Of a stretch of DNA of 64,000 nt, positions 16,929 to 26,987 are shown piece after piece. The stretch is from CAADGV01 sp040290295 (GTDB lineage Bacteria; Bacteroidota; Ignavibacteria; UBA10030; UBA6906): contig PSMW01000007.1 of assembly GCA_040290295.1 (NCBI GenBank), positions 62,001 to 126,000 on the forward strand, given 5' to 3'. Position numbers and translations under genes: made by a program. The notes under the pieces were generated by a model that was not told where the DNA came from, made no database searches, and saw only the letters and a list, made by a program, of their open reading frames with translations. Position 1 is the first letter of the stretch. Every line of letters starts with the position of its first letter.

Positions 16929-19900
16929 ACGCCCTCCGATGTGCTGGGGACAACAGTGCGTATTGTTTGAATGCGACAAAGAGTTTTGAATGTACATGGA
17001 GGACACACATCGTCGATCAACTCGCTGTTGGTTAAAGGGAAGCGCCCGGCAGCGATGCCTTCGACGTATTCGTTGACGCGCGTGATTGTCGCGTTGATAA
17101 TCTGCTGAAGCTCGTCGTTGCTCTCGACCAAACTGCTGTTCTTGCGCGCCAGTCCGAACGCCTCCACTGCTTGCCGACTGCCGATGCCTATCTCGATGCT
17201 GACGGGTCGCTTCAAGACCATGTACGCCCCTGCCACGGGGGTGTGTGTGTCGCGCAAGAGGTGTTGTATGGTATAGAGATAAAGGGGAAGCTGCAAGCTG
17301 ATGCCCCGGCGAATGTCCTTCAACTTTGCGACCCCTCTGCCTGTTTTGTAATCGAGAACAGCGAACGCTTGATCGTCCATATCCACCCGATCGATCTTTC
17401 CGCGCAGCAACACGTTGCCGGCACAAATCGGGTCTTGCTGCGAAAGCTGCGCATCGGTGCGGGTGTGCTCGCCGAGCTGAGAACCGAACCCAACTTCGAA
17501 GTATCGAGGCTGAAGTGTTGAGGGACGATTGCGCTCGTATTGGAGAAAACTGTACAAAAGTCCGCGCTCAGCAGCAGTATCTCCAAGTATCATTTCCTTC
17601 TCCAACTCCCAAAACGCTCCAGGGATGTCGTACGATTCCAACGTTCGGCGTGTCAGCTCCACTAAGCGACGATACGCTTCAGCGAATTGCTGATCGCTAC
17701 ATCCGGTAATCGGCGGAAGGTTTTGTTCACGTCGTTCGGTGAAGAACTCGAAGAGCACCTCGTGAAGGATCGAGCCTCGCTCAAGAGGAGACAGTTCCTC
17801 CTCGACTTCCGTCAACGGACTGATGCGCAACAGGCGATCGGCAAAAAATTGAAACGGACACTTTGCGTACGATTCGAGTTGACGTACGGAGAATACCTCG
17901 TCTCGCTGCTTCTCGATGTAGCTTCTCGCTTCGATCGGCAGTGTAGAGAAAATGATACCTTCGTACTCGGGGAGGTTGTGGATCTCTGTGCGGCTGCGGT
18001 CCACGGCGATAGCATGACGCACGTAGGAGGCTTTGACTTGTAGGGATGGAGGAATTTCCCACGCGACGTCGCTGCCAGCGCCGATCGCTGTGCCGTATGC
18101 CCTAAGCAGATCCTCTTCGGCGTACACCGTGCCGGCAAGGGGCGAACGGTCGGGGTATTCCCACTGTTCGACGACTGCGGTGGCGGTGAGGGCATCCACA
18201 AATGTTGAGCGTACAAGATCAAGGTCATGGTCTTGTTCAGGATACGTCAAGTAAAGGTGTTCTGTCCAGTTTGTGATAGCTTGATAGAAAAGGTAACGAT
18301 TCTCCCATCGGTGTCGTTGCTCGCGTTCTCGCAGTCTTCGGGCGCTGAAGAAGACCTCCGATTCATAGACGGAGGGGAATTCGCCATCGACCAGTCCGGC
18401 GACGATCATGACGTCGATCGGTAAACCGCGTGTTTCTTCAATAGACGTCACAAGAACGCCTTGTCCCGGTTGTTCGCGCACGTTATAGCGTTCTTCAAGC
18501 AAGGCAACTTTCAAGAGATCGACGTAGGTGCGCAGGGAGTGTGTTCGATCTTTCCCTTCCTGAAATTCAAGCAGGTGCATGGTTCGTTCCAGTATGTCGA
18601 TGAAGTAGGCATACGCTCGAGCATCTTTCTCGACGAGGTGTGGGGAATGCGATCTCTCAATCGAGACGATGCGACGCGGCAGGTCGAGTCGTTCGAGGAG
18701 TTGTTGCACACGTTCACGAAACTCGTGAGGCGTTTGCTCGTCGCCAAGCTCTGCCACAAACTGATGGAGTACGCGAACATCGCGTCGTGCTCGTTCAAAG
18801 TTCTGCAGGCTTCGCCTTCGGCGATGTGTATCCCGATCATTCCCCCCGGCGGCACACTCTTCGTTGAGCTGTTGAATGTGTGCTTCGAGGCGGTTGAGCC
18901 ATGCTTGCAACCCGCCGATGATTCGTGCTTCGCGTGAGGCATTGANNNNNNNNNNNNNNNNNNNNNNNNNNNNNNNNNNNNNNNNNNNNNNNNNNNNNNN
19001 NNNNNNNNNNNNNNNNNNNNNNNNNNNNNNNNNNNNNNNNNNNNNNNNNNNNNNNNNNNNNNNNNNNNNCCGACGATAGCGGCTACAACGGGTGACTGTG
19101 ACAATTCGAAACGGTCGGTGATGTTGGCGGGGATGCCGAACTTCGTGAACTGCTCACGAAACATCTCGGTGTACAGTTGTGGCTTCGCCATAGCAACGCA
19201 AATCCGACTCAAGTCACGGTCGGGATGGTTTGCCATCAGCTCCTTGATCAACGAACAAATGAACCGGACCTCGTGCAGGCGATTCGCGGCTTTCACGAGC
19301 GTGATGCTCGCCGTGCAATCGAGCGGCGGTGCTGATGCCTCGCGACGGAACAAGTGCTTGGCAAGGTGAGCGATCGTTTGTGAGCGGTTCAATGCTGTGG
19401 AGACTGCAGGCTGCTGGATTTTGCCGTGTCGTAGGAAATCCAACGACGCGATCGGTGGCGGTTCGGTTTCTTGAAAACCTAATGCACGAAATCGCTGGTA
19501 GTTTTGCTCCAGATGTCCGAACAAAGCGCTATTCCCGTGCTGAAAGTCGAACTCCAGCGTCAATGGGATATGCAGCGTGCAAAGTCGTTGAATGAATGCA
19601 AGTTCCGGCTCCGTGAACTCATCGAATCCAACGATCGAGATCTCTTCGACCGCGGGGAAAAGATGGTGAAACAACTCGCGAAATCGTTGTTCCGAGCACT
19701 CGTGCACGAGAAACTGGAAGAGCCCTTCTCGATCCACTCCATCAATGGCGCGGAGCAGTTCGTCATATGTGCGATAAAGCGTAACGATATCTTTCAGCTT
19801 GGGATGCTCATCGCGCTCAGCCCCGCCCATTTCTTCTTCGAGCGCGGCAGGGGTGATTCCCGTCTCTTTGAGGGTGCGAACAACATTAAGCATCTTGTCG

Positions 19901-20241
19901 AACGTTCCGGGCGGAAGGGCAGGGCTTCGCCGTCGGACGCGAAAATACTGAAGCTGGTCTCGTGCCTTAAGAAGCGATTGCTGAATCAGGATACTTTGGA
20001 CCGCCTCATCAACTATGCGGCATTGTGTGAACGCAACATGGAGAAAGCGCAGCGCGAGCGTCTCCATCGTGAAGACAGGCAATTCCGACACCGCGCTTGG
20101 TTGCGTATGAACAATCTCTCGCACCAGGTGTCGAATAAGTCTCTTGGTAGGAACGATGAGAAGAAACCGGTCGAACTCGCCTCTATGGAGCCGGGCAGAT
20201 ATTCCGCTCGGGCTTCCGGGTAATGACAGTGTGATGGGCAT
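16925..20241 (-). CDS. AddB/RexB-like PD-(D/E)XK nuclease with iron-sulfur motif (interrupted by N gap)
   Basis: Probable DNA end-processing nuclease subunit, similar to AddB of AddAB. The N-terminal part (20241 to 19070) has an inactivated UvrD-like helicase fold: VPTKRLIRHL replaces a Walker A motif. After the gap, the C-terminal nuclease domain carries GSILHE, KIDRVD and DYKTG, the PD-(D/E)XK core. Its iron-sulfur ligands are KCPFQ plus C-x2-C-x5-C in CPPCTFKTLC, as in AddB. Both parts are clearly one gene, but the frames differ across the 124 N, so the true gap is not 124 bases or there is an indel. Total is about 1100 residues. No addA/recB-type helicase gene is in the window. Confidence 0.82.
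18946..19069. other. Assembly gap (124 N)
   Basis: A run of 124 unknown bases inside the AddB-like gene. The flanking coding frames are incompatible with this exact length; a real gap one base longer modulo three would restore one reading frame. Confidence 0.98.
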
Positions 20242-20659
20242 GGGGGATCGAATAGCGATGAATCCATGTGCAGGTTACAAAAAAAAATCACGACACACAA
20301 CGAGGCGAGATGGAAGAGACATTGGAAACACTGCGAAAAATACACTGATAATTTACTTGCTTTTCATGGTCTGTCTCATGATATTTCGTCGGAGGTTCAA
20401 GGAGAGGCGAGACGAAATGAGCGTGTTTTATTCCCCTTTGGGGTTCCTGTGATTCGAGTCATTCTTCGTCTGATGTGAATGACCTATAATGGGAGTGCCT
20501 TGTGTAACTTTTTTACCCGAAGCGTCCCATTACTTCACACAAGTGCTTGGAAGTAGCGTACATCGGTCCTCTCAACAGGCGTCCATTCGAACAGGAGAGG
20601 GCGAATCTCAACCAGCGGCATCGATCTAAGCAACCCCAAGGAGGTTAATTCTGGCAACG
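20242..20659. other. Divergent intergenic region
   Basis: About 420 bases between the divergent AddB-like and sigma-54-activator genes without a convincing gene. A TATAAT at 20485-20490 could be the -10 box for the plus-strand gene, but the -35 position is poor. A strong AAGGAGG lies at 20638-20644. No sigma-54 -24/-12 element was found. Confidence 0.5.
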
Positions 20660-22027
20660 TTGAAGAACCGACCGGCGATTCTCTTCACGAAAGAACTCGA
20701 AGAGTACGCGCAATCGCTTTCGGCGCCCTCGAACGGGATTGGCTATTCCGTTGCTCTGCTACCAGCGTCTTCGAACATCTTCGACCACATTCAGTCGGTC
20801 GAATATGGCTTGCTTCTGATCCACTCTGCTCATCCATCGCTGAGTGACAACCAGTTGTTTAAACACTTAAACGACAAGCAGCAGCTTACGCAAGTGATTG
20901 TTGTCGCGCAGCGTGCGAACGTCGATGAAGCAGTGCGACTGATGAAGGCGGGTGCATTCGATGTGTTGGTATCGCCTGTCGAATCGCACCGACTTGTCCA
21001 GTCCACCGAGGAGGCGCTGGCGCGCTATCAGGAGAAGCGTGCCGAACGGAGGGCGGAAGAGCGGAACCGTGTACTGACAAGCTTCGAGGAGATCGTGGGT
21101 GAAAGCCCACAGATCCAGCACGTCCGGCAGACGATCAATACCGTAGGGCCCTCGGATGCGAACGTCTTCATCTGGGGGGAAAGCGGAACGGGAAAGGAAC
21201 TGGTTGCCAAAGCCCTCCACGCAAAAAGCAAGCGTGCCGGGAAGCCGTTCGTTCCCATCAACTGTGCAGCACTGCCGAAGGACATTTTGGAAAATGAACT
21301 TTTCGGGCATGAAAAGGGTGCGTTTACCGGCGCACTCAACCAAAAGCCCGGATGTTTCGAGCTTGCAAACGGCGGCACGCTCTTCCTCGACGAAATCGGG
21401 GAGATGAGTACCGAAACTCAGGCGAAGCTCTTGCGCGCGATCGAGGAGCAATCCTTCCGACGCCTCGGTGGAAGGGCCGAAATTCAAGTCGATGTGCGCA
21501 TTATCGCCGCAACGAATCGGAAGGTCTCGACCGCGCTCGATCAGGGTATCTTGCGATCTGATCTCTACTATCGCTTGAGTGTTGTGGAGATGGAGCTGAC
21601 TCCCTTGCGCGAACGGCGTCAGGACATTCTTCCTCTTGCCATGCATTTCCTGCGGCTGTTCAGCCTGAAATATGGGAAGGAAATGAAAGGCTTCACGTCG
21701 GAGTATGTCGAGATGCTGAAGTCGTACAACTGGCCCGGAAACGTGCGCGAGTTGCGCAACGCTATCGAGCGAGCGGTCGTGATCTGTCCGGGAGAAACGA
21801 TCTCGGTGCTCGATCTGCCTGAAAAGATTCTCAAGACGCAGAACGAAATCATCCACATCAGCATTCCGATCGGCAGTTCGGTAGAGGAAGCAGAAAAGAA
21901 GCTCATTCTCGAAACGCTTGCCTCGGTCGGAAACAACAAGGCGAAAGCGGCGCGCATTCTCGGTGTCAGCCGCAAAACACTGCACAACAAGTTGCACAGT
22001 TTTGATTGGAGAGTGGACGGGAAGTAG
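20660..22027 (+). CDS. Sigma-54-dependent transcriptional activator with degenerate receiver domain
   Basis: NtrC/AtoC-type regulator of about 455 residues. The N-terminal domain (1-125) looks like a response-regulator receiver, but the phospho-acceptor Asp is missing (LLLIHSAHPS where LLDxxMP is expected) and the Thr and Lys of the switch are also replaced, so phosphorylation is unlikely. The AAA+ domain has Walker A GESGTGKE, the sigma-54 contact loop GAFTGA, and Walker B LFLDEIG; a Fis-type helix-turn-helix (AARILGVSRKTLHNKL) ends the protein. The start is uncertain: AAGGAGG is 15 bases before the TTG at 20660, but six bases before an in-frame CTG at 20651. No partner kinase is adjacent. 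Confidence 0.9.
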   Translation: MKNRPAILFTKELEEYAQSLSAPSNGIGYSVALLPASSNIFDHIQSVEYGLLLIHSAHPSLSDNQLFKHLNDKQQLTQVIVVAQRANVDEAVRLMKAGAFDVLVSPVESHRLVQSTEEALARYQEKRAERRAEERNRVLTSFEEIVGESPQIQHVRQTINTVGPSDANVFIWGESGTGKELVAKALHAKSKRAGKPFVPINCAALPKDILENELFGHEKGAFTGALNQKPGCFELANGGTLFLDEIGEMSTETQAKLLRAIEEQSFRRLGGRAEIQVDVRIIAATNRKVSTALDQGILRSDLYYRLSVVEMELTPLRERRQDILPLAMHFLRLFSLKYGKEMKGFTSEYVEMLKSYNWPGNVRELRNAIERAVVICPGETISVLDLPEKILKTQNEIIHISIPIGSSVEEAEKKLILETLASVGNNKAKAARILGVSRKTLHNKLHSFDWRVDGK

Positions 22028-22057
22028 CTCGCACACAAGAAGCAGAGTCTGAAACCG

Positions 22058-22086
22058 AAAAGCTCCGAACATCTCCGGAGCTTTTT
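22058..22086. terminator. Bidirectional terminator
   Basis: A 10-bp perfect stem AAAAGCTCCG/CGGAGCTTTT with an 8-base loop, giving T runs on both strands. It lies between the converging sigma-54 activator and SGNH-like genes. Confidence 0.85.
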
Positions 22087-22093
22087 CCTTTCA

Positions 22094-23290
22094 TTATTTG
22101 AGATGATCGCTCGCTGTTGACTGTGAAAGCACGTCGCGCTCACGCATATAAGGGACGAGCCGGTTGAAGAGTGCGTCCGCAACTACTTCATGGCCCGCCG
22201 CCACCCAATGCCCGTTGTTGTCGAGGTAGAGGGGAAAAGTGGTTTTGGACCGTTCTCGAAAATCAGCGCACGTGTTGACAACCTTGATGCCCTGACTCGT
22301 TGCCCACCGTTCGACTTTTTCTTGGGGCCACGTCGAGTACACCGTGTCGTGTTTGAATTGCCAGTAATTCCGTCCAGCTTGCCACTCCTTCGGATGGACT
22401 TGCAAGCCGTAGGGATACACTGTGAGCCAAAAATCAGCGCCGTGCTGGAGGGCAACATCTCTTGTGAGCAGGATGTACTTGAAGCTCAACGCCCAGTTGC
22501 TGTCGTTGTCCACATACGTCTCTCGGAGCAACGCGTACTTGTCTCGGCGAATATCACCATTGAAATTTTCCTTCTCTCGCTTCATCAATTCGAGTTGCGG
22601 AGCTATGCGGATGCGAATGAAGTTGTAGAGTTGCGTATGGTTCTTCAACCAATCCTTGACCACGGCAACGGGTCCTTTGAGCAGTCCGTGTTCTTCCGGC
22701 TCAGGCCGGACGGCGACGGGGATGCCGTGTTCGTCGAATTGCGCCAGCGCCGTGTATGAGAGGTCATCGTACACATCCGAGAGATCGAAATTCAAAATGA
22801 CCAAATCCGGTTCGAGCTGTATGCCATAGTTCTTGAGATACAAGTATTCGAGCAAAGGAGAGTAGCTCCCTACGCCCGCGTTGATCACTTCGAACGTCGT
22901 CGTGCCGGCGATGGACTTCAGCTTTTCCTCCAATCGCTTAGCGAATGTCTCGTTGCTGAAAACGCCGTCTCCTTCGGTGAAGGAGTCTCCTAACATCAAG
23001 ATGCGGAACGTGTTCGCGGGTTTCTTGACGCTGTATTCCTTGTCCCTGAGTCCGAGCGAATTGATCTTGTAATCGGTATTGAATTCGTTCGTCTTGTACC
23101 AGCCGCTCGCATTGGGCTTGAAGCGATGATGCAGGATGGGGTCATCTTGAGAGTAGAAATATCGCATTACTTCCTTCGGCTCCATGATGCGGACGGCGAC
23201 CTCGAGCAACACAAGGCCGACGAGGATTGAAACGCCGGTGAGAAGTATGCCTTGAGCAACTTCACGTGCTTTGGATTGAACCTCGGTCAT
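22094..23290 (-). CDS. Membrane-anchored SGNH/GDSL hydrolase-like protein
   Basis: A 398-residue protein with one N-terminal membrane helix (about 14-32) and a large outer domain of SGNH-hydrolase type. Block I is LMLGDSFTEGDG with the nucleophilic Ser, and the final DNNGHWVAAGH holds the Asp-x2-His pair. The block-III GxND Asn is less clear (NFDLSD), and the block-II Gly is in GVGSYSP. Related proteins act as acyl-esterases or acetyltransferase partners in envelope polysaccharide modification, but no such genes are adjacent and the substrate is unknown. A promoter TTGGTA-N18-TATATT lies about 77-106 bases upstream. Confidence 0.75.
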   Translation of the reverse strand: MTEVQSKAREVAQGILLTGVSILVGLVLLEVAVRIMEPKEVMRYFYSQDDPILHHRFKPNASGWYKTNEFNTDYKINSLGLRDKEYSVKKPANTFRILMLGDSFTEGDGVFSNETFAKRLEEKLKSIAGTTTFEVINAGVGSYSPLLEYLYLKNYGIQLEPDLVILNFDLSDVYDDLSYTALAQFDEHGIPVAVRPEPEEHGLLKGPVAVVKDWLKNHTQLYNFIRIRIAPQLELMKREKENFNGDIRRDKYALLRETYVDNDSNWALSFKYILLTRDVALQHGADFWLTVYPYGLQVHPKEWQAGRNYWQFKHDTVYSTWPQEKVERWATSQGIKVVNTCADFRERSKTTFPLYLDNNGHWVAAGHEVVADALFNRLVPYMRERDVLSQSTASDHLK

Positions 23291-23366
23291 CCCCTGAAAA
23301 CTCCTTGTGTGGTCAAAACGCTATGGGTGGACGTGCTTGTCCTCCAAATGTGCTACAAGCGAACCC

Positions 23367-23396
23367 AATATAGCCGTTCGAGATCAGAAATACCAA
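23367..23396 (-). promoter_or_regulatory. Promoter for the SGNH-like gene
   Basis: Minus strand TTGGTA (23391-23396), 18-base spacer, TATATT (23367-23372), giving a leader of about 70 bases. Confidence 0.5.
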
Positions 23397-23470
23397 CAGG
23401 TGCCGGTCGGCACTTGCCGCATCGCACATCGAAGAACGTCGATGCAGTGTGTTTGTGCAATCCCCGTTAA

Positions 23471-23499
23471 TTGACTTCACTGGTTCTATTAGTTATATT
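23471..23499 (+). promoter_or_regulatory. clpC promoter
   Basis: TTGACT (23471-23476), 17-base spacer, TATATT (23494-23499), about 140 bases upstream of the clpC start. Confidence 0.7.
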
Positions 23500-23642
23500 T
23501 TTTTCGAGTAAATGAAGGCTGTTGCGTGATTCGGAACCATCCTGACGTTAAGCCCTGTTACATTTTCTGACGATAACTCACAGAGAACACGGAATACACT
23601 CAACGATTCACGAATTATTTGCCAGACGAACAAAGGAAGAGA

Positions 23643-26141
23643 ATGGAAGGCAATTTTTCCAACCGCGTACAGGATGTCATTCGGTTAAGTCGCGAAGAGG
23701 CACTGCGATTGGGACATGACTATATCGGCACCGAGCATCTCCTACTCGGTGTCATTCGGGAAGGGGAAGGGATCGCCGTGAAAATTCTTCGCAACCTCGG
23801 TGTCGATCTCTACAAACTCAAGAAGGCAATCGAAGACACCGTCCGCACGGCCGGGGGGACGCTCACGATCGGAAACATCCCGCTGACCAAGCAAGCCGAG
23901 AAGGTCCTCAAGATCACCTATCTGGAAGCAAAACTCTACAAGTCGGACGTTATCGGCACCGAACATTTGTTGCTGTCGCTGCTTCGCGACGACGACAACA
24001 TCGCTGCACAGATTCTCCATCAGTTCAATATTCACTACGATGTTGTTCGTAGCGAGTTGGACAACATTATCAGCGGCAAACCGACGACACCACACCACAC
24101 CGCGCAGGCAGAGAAGAAGCCGGAGAAATCCAAAACCCCCGTGCTCGACAACTTCGGCCACGACCTGACGAAGCTCGCCGCTGAGGACAAGCTCGATCCT
24201 ATCGTCGGGAGAGAGAAGGAAATCGAGCGTGTGGCGCAAGTCCTGAGCCGGCGCAAGAAAAACAATCCAGTGCTTATCGGTGAACCGGGCGTTGGGAAGA
24301 CGGCCATCGCCGAGGGTCTTGCGATGCGCATCGTTCAGAAAAAAGTCTCCCGCGTGTTGCACAATAGGCGCGTGGTGACACTCGACCTTGCAGCACTTGT
24401 GGCGGGGACGAAATATCGAGGCCAATTCGAAGAGCGGATGAAAGCCGTGATGAACGAATTGGAGAAAGCCAAGGACGTCATCCTCTTTATCGACGAGTTG
24501 CACACGATCGTAGGAGCGGGCGGTGCCTCTGGCTCGCTCGATGCTTCGAACATGTTCAAGCCCGCACTTGCGCGCGGTGAGTTGCAATGCATCGGCGCAA
24601 CGACATTGGACGAGTATCGCCAGTACATCGAGAAAGACGGTGCACTCGATCGCCGTTTCCAAAAAATCATGGTCGATCCGACAACCGTCGAGGAAACCAT
24701 CCAAATCCTCACCAACATCAAACACAAATACGAAGAGCATCACGGCGTGCGCTACACGCAGAAGGCGATCGAAGCCGCCGTCAAGCTCAGCGATCGGTAC
24801 ATCACCGACCGGTACTTGCCCGACAAAGCCATCGACGTGTTGGATGAATCCGGCTCGCGTGTCCATCTTGCCAACATCCATGTTCCGAAAGAGATTCTGG
24901 AACTCGAAGCAGAGGTCGAGAAGATCAAACAATCGAAGAATCAGGTCGTCAAAAATCAAAACTTCGAAGAAGCAGCACGATTACGCGATCTGGAGAAACG
25001 CCTGCTGAGCGATTTGGAGATTGCCAAGCGCGAGTGGGAGTTGAAGGCGCAAGAAACTGTTCATGAAGTGACGGAACAGGAGATCGCCGACGTCGTCTCG
25101 ATGATGACGGGCATCCCCGTCAACAAGGTTGCGCAATCCGAATCCGAAAAACTGTTGAAGATGGAAGAGGCGTTGAAGGATCAGGTGGTGGGTCAGGATG
25201 AAGCTCTGATCAAACTCACCAAAGCCATTCGGCGCACACGGGCAGGACTCAAAGATCCATCACGTCCGATTGGGTCGTTCATTTTCCTCGGTCCCACAGG
25301 TGTTGGCAAGACGGAGATGGCAAAGGCGCTTGCTCGATACCTGTTCGATTCGGAGGAAGCACTCATTCGTATCGACATGAGCGAGTACATGGAGAAGTTC
25401 AGCGTGTCGCGCTTGGTCGGCGCACCTCCGGGCTATGTCGGTTACGAAGAGGGCGGACAATTAACCGAGAAGGTGCGACGCAAACCTTACTCGGTGGTGT
25501 TGCTCGACGAAATCGAGAAGGCGCATCCCGATGTCTTCAACATCTTGTTGCAGGTGTTGGATGACGGCATCCTCACCGACAGCTTGGGTCGCCGTGTCGA
25601 TTTCAAGAATACGATCTTGATCATGACATCGAATATCGGTACGCGGGATTTGAAGAAGAGCGGTGGCTTCGGCTTCGGCACCGACACACCGAAGCACACG
25701 ATGGAGTCGATGAAGGCGACCATCGAGGACGCACTGAAGCGTGTGTTCAATCCTGAATTCCTCAATCGCATCGACGACACGATCATCTTCCGTCCGCTCG
25801 AGAAGGAACATATCATGCAGATCGTGGATATTCAAATGCGCGAACTGAGCAGGCGCATCGCGGCAATGGGTATCACAATCGAATTGACGAAGGCGGCGAA
25901 GGAGTTTCTTGCCGAGAAAGGATACGATCCTTCATTCGGTGCACGTCCGCTGCGCCGTGCATTGCAGCGGTACGTGGAAGATCCGATCGCCGAAGAAATT
26001 CTGAAAGGCAAGTACCTCGAAGGCACGGTTCTCCGCGCAAAGGTCAACAAGAAAGCGGACGAATTGAGATTCGTTGCCGTCACCGCCGATCAGCCGGAGA
26101 CGCCGGAGGAGGAAGAGGAAAAACCCGCAGATGTTTCTTGA
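23643..26141 (+). CDS. clpC: ATP-dependent Clp protease ATP-binding subunit ClpC
   Basis: AAA+ unfoldase that feeds substrates to ClpP, 832 residues. Two N-terminal Clp repeats (1-145) with EEALRLGHDYIGTEHLLLG and its second copy; the first AAA module has GEPGVGKT near residue 213; a UvrB/UvrC-like middle segment (QNFEEAARLRDLEKRL) distinguishes ClpC from ClpA and ClpB; the second AAA module has GPTGVGKTE near 549; the tail is acidic. The ATG at 23643 has an AGGAAGAG site and begins the conserved MEGNFSNRVQDVI; a TTG 24 bases upstream is less likely. A strong promoter and a terminator make it monocistronic. No mcsA, mcsB or ctsR is adjacent. Confidence 0.97.
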   Translation: MEGNFSNRVQDVIRLSREEALRLGHDYIGTEHLLLGVIREGEGIAVKILRNLGVDLYKLKKAIEDTVRTAGGTLTIGNIPLTKQAEKVLKITYLEAKLYKSDVIGTEHLLLSLLRDDDNIAAQILHQFNIHYDVVRSELDNIISGKPTTPHHTAQAEKKPEKSKTPVLDNFGHDLTKLAAEDKLDPIVGREKEIERVAQVLSRRKKNNPVLIGEPGVGKTAIAEGLAMRIVQKKVSRVLHNRRVVTLDLAALVAGTKYRGQFEERMKAVMNELEKAKDVILFIDELHTIVGAGGASGSLDASNMFKPALARGELQCIGATTLDEYRQYIEKDGALDRRFQKIMVDPTTVEETIQILTNIKHKYEEHHGVRYTQKAIEAAVKLSDRYITDRYLPDKAIDVLDESGSRVHLANIHVPKEILELEAEVEKIKQSKNQVVKNQNFEEAARLRDLEKRLLSDLEIAKREWELKAQETVHEVTEQEIADVVSMMTGIPVNKVAQSESEKLLKMEEALKDQVVGQDEALIKLTKAIRRTRAGLKDPSRPIGSFIFLGPTGVGKTEMAKALARYLFDSEEALIRIDMSEYMEKFSVSRLVGAPPGYVGYEEGGQLTEKVRRKPYSVVLLDEIEKAHPDVFNILLQVLDDGILTDSLGRRVDFKNTILIMTSNIGTRDLKKSGGFGFGTDTPKHTMESMKATIEDALKRVFNPEFLNRIDDTIIFRPLEKEHIMQIVDIQMRELSRRIAAMGITIELTKAAKEFLAEKGYDPSFGARPLRRALQRYVEDPIAEEILKGKYLEGTVLRAKVNKKADELRFVAVTADQPETPEEEEEKPADVS

Positions 26142-26156
26142 ACGCATCCCTCCCAG

Positions 26157-26187
26157 CGGGACGCGCTTAGAGAGTGCGTCCCGTTTT
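26157..26187 (+). terminator. clpC terminator
   Basis: An 8-bp perfect stem CGGGACGC/GCGTCCCG followed by TTTT on the plus strand, 16 bases after the clpC stop. It overlaps the 3' end of the opposing DUF72 gene. Confidence 0.85.
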
Positions 26188-26982
26188 CGTTTTGCACGGC
26201 TCATCATTTTCCCCGAGGTTGCGTTTCGTTCTCTTGAAGAACCTGCGGTGCACCATCGCGATAAACTGTAAACCGTTCTTGTAGCACTCCGTGTTGTTGA
26301 AGAAAACATACCCTTCGCGTAAGCCCCGCGTGCACGCTGCAACGATCGCAGAAAGCGTTTCAAGCTCCTGAACCGAAAAATCGTAACGATACATGCTCGG
26401 CTTCCCGAACCCGTGCAATCGAACATACACCACGTGGTGTTGCAGCGCCGGCCGATGACGCAACGGATCCACTGCGTGAATCAATTCGTTCGCTTCACAT
26501 ACCTCCGCAATCAATGAAGGATCATCCTACCAGGCGCCCCGCGGTTCCCAGGCACACACCAGTTCGTCCCGTTGCACCGACTGAACGTACTCGTGCAGAG
26601 CTTTGATGTTTGCTGCAGTGGGCTGAAAGCTGGCGGGTGACTGAAACAGCACCACGCGTGCGCGCAGCGCTGCACACATCGCTCGAAGCTCCTCGAAGTA
26701 TCGTTGGGCATCTTTTCCCTTGAAACCATGCAGGTGCGTGATGCCTTGATACGCTTTGACTGTGAAGGTGAACGGCGATGCGATGGCATCGACTTCACGC
26801 CGCCATTTCTCTGCCGTGTGAAGCTGCGGGAGACGATAAAACGTGGAATTGATTTCGACTACCTCGAAGAGCTGGGCATAGGCTTGAAGGATCGAACCAA
26901 AGGGTTTGGTGTAGAGAGAATCGAAATCATGCACCCGAAGGTAACTCCACCCGCAGCAACCGATGTGCAGAGTTGCCGTCAT
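26167..26982 (-). pseudogene. DUF72 family protein interrupted by an in-frame TAG
   Basis: The DUF72 (TIM-barrel, sugar-isomerase-like fold) sequence starts at the ATG at 26982 with HIGCCGWSY, continues with INSTFYRLP and FTVKAYQGITH, and reaches AWEPRGAW. A TAG at 26527-26529 then stops translation, but the same frame continues with DDPSLIAEVC through HVVYVRLHG and YVFFNNTECYKNG, the expected C-terminal half, to 26167. Only one base substitution is needed to restore about 271 residues. It is either a nonsense mutation or a base error. The start lies five bases after the M28 peptidase stop, with GGAG upstream. The last codons run into the clpC terminator. Function of DUF72 is not established. 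Confidence 0.8.
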
Positions 26983-26987
26983 CGCGG

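Larger units (their letters stand above)
23291..23642. other. Divergent promoter region between SGNH-like gene and clpC
   Basis: About 350 bases with a promoter on each strand (listed separately) and a small GTGCCG-GT-CGGCAC palindrome at 23400-23413 that could be an operator. No CtsR-type direct repeat was recognised. No small gene is evident. Confidence 0.6.

Noticed and set aside
17171..17709. Small plus-strand frames within the AddB-like gene
   Set aside because: Overlap the conserved nuclease domain on the other strand.
20867..22072. 401-residue open frame antisense to the sigma-54 activator
   Set aside because: Shadow of the AAA+ coding sequence; the plus-strand gene carries all family motifs.
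23742..24959. 405-residue open frame antisense to clpC
   Set aside because: Shadow of a highly conserved gene.
26527..26529. TAG as pyrrolysine-type recoding in the DUF72 gene
   Set aside because: DUF72 proteins have no known pyrrolysine; no Pyl genes are visible; mutation or error is simpler.
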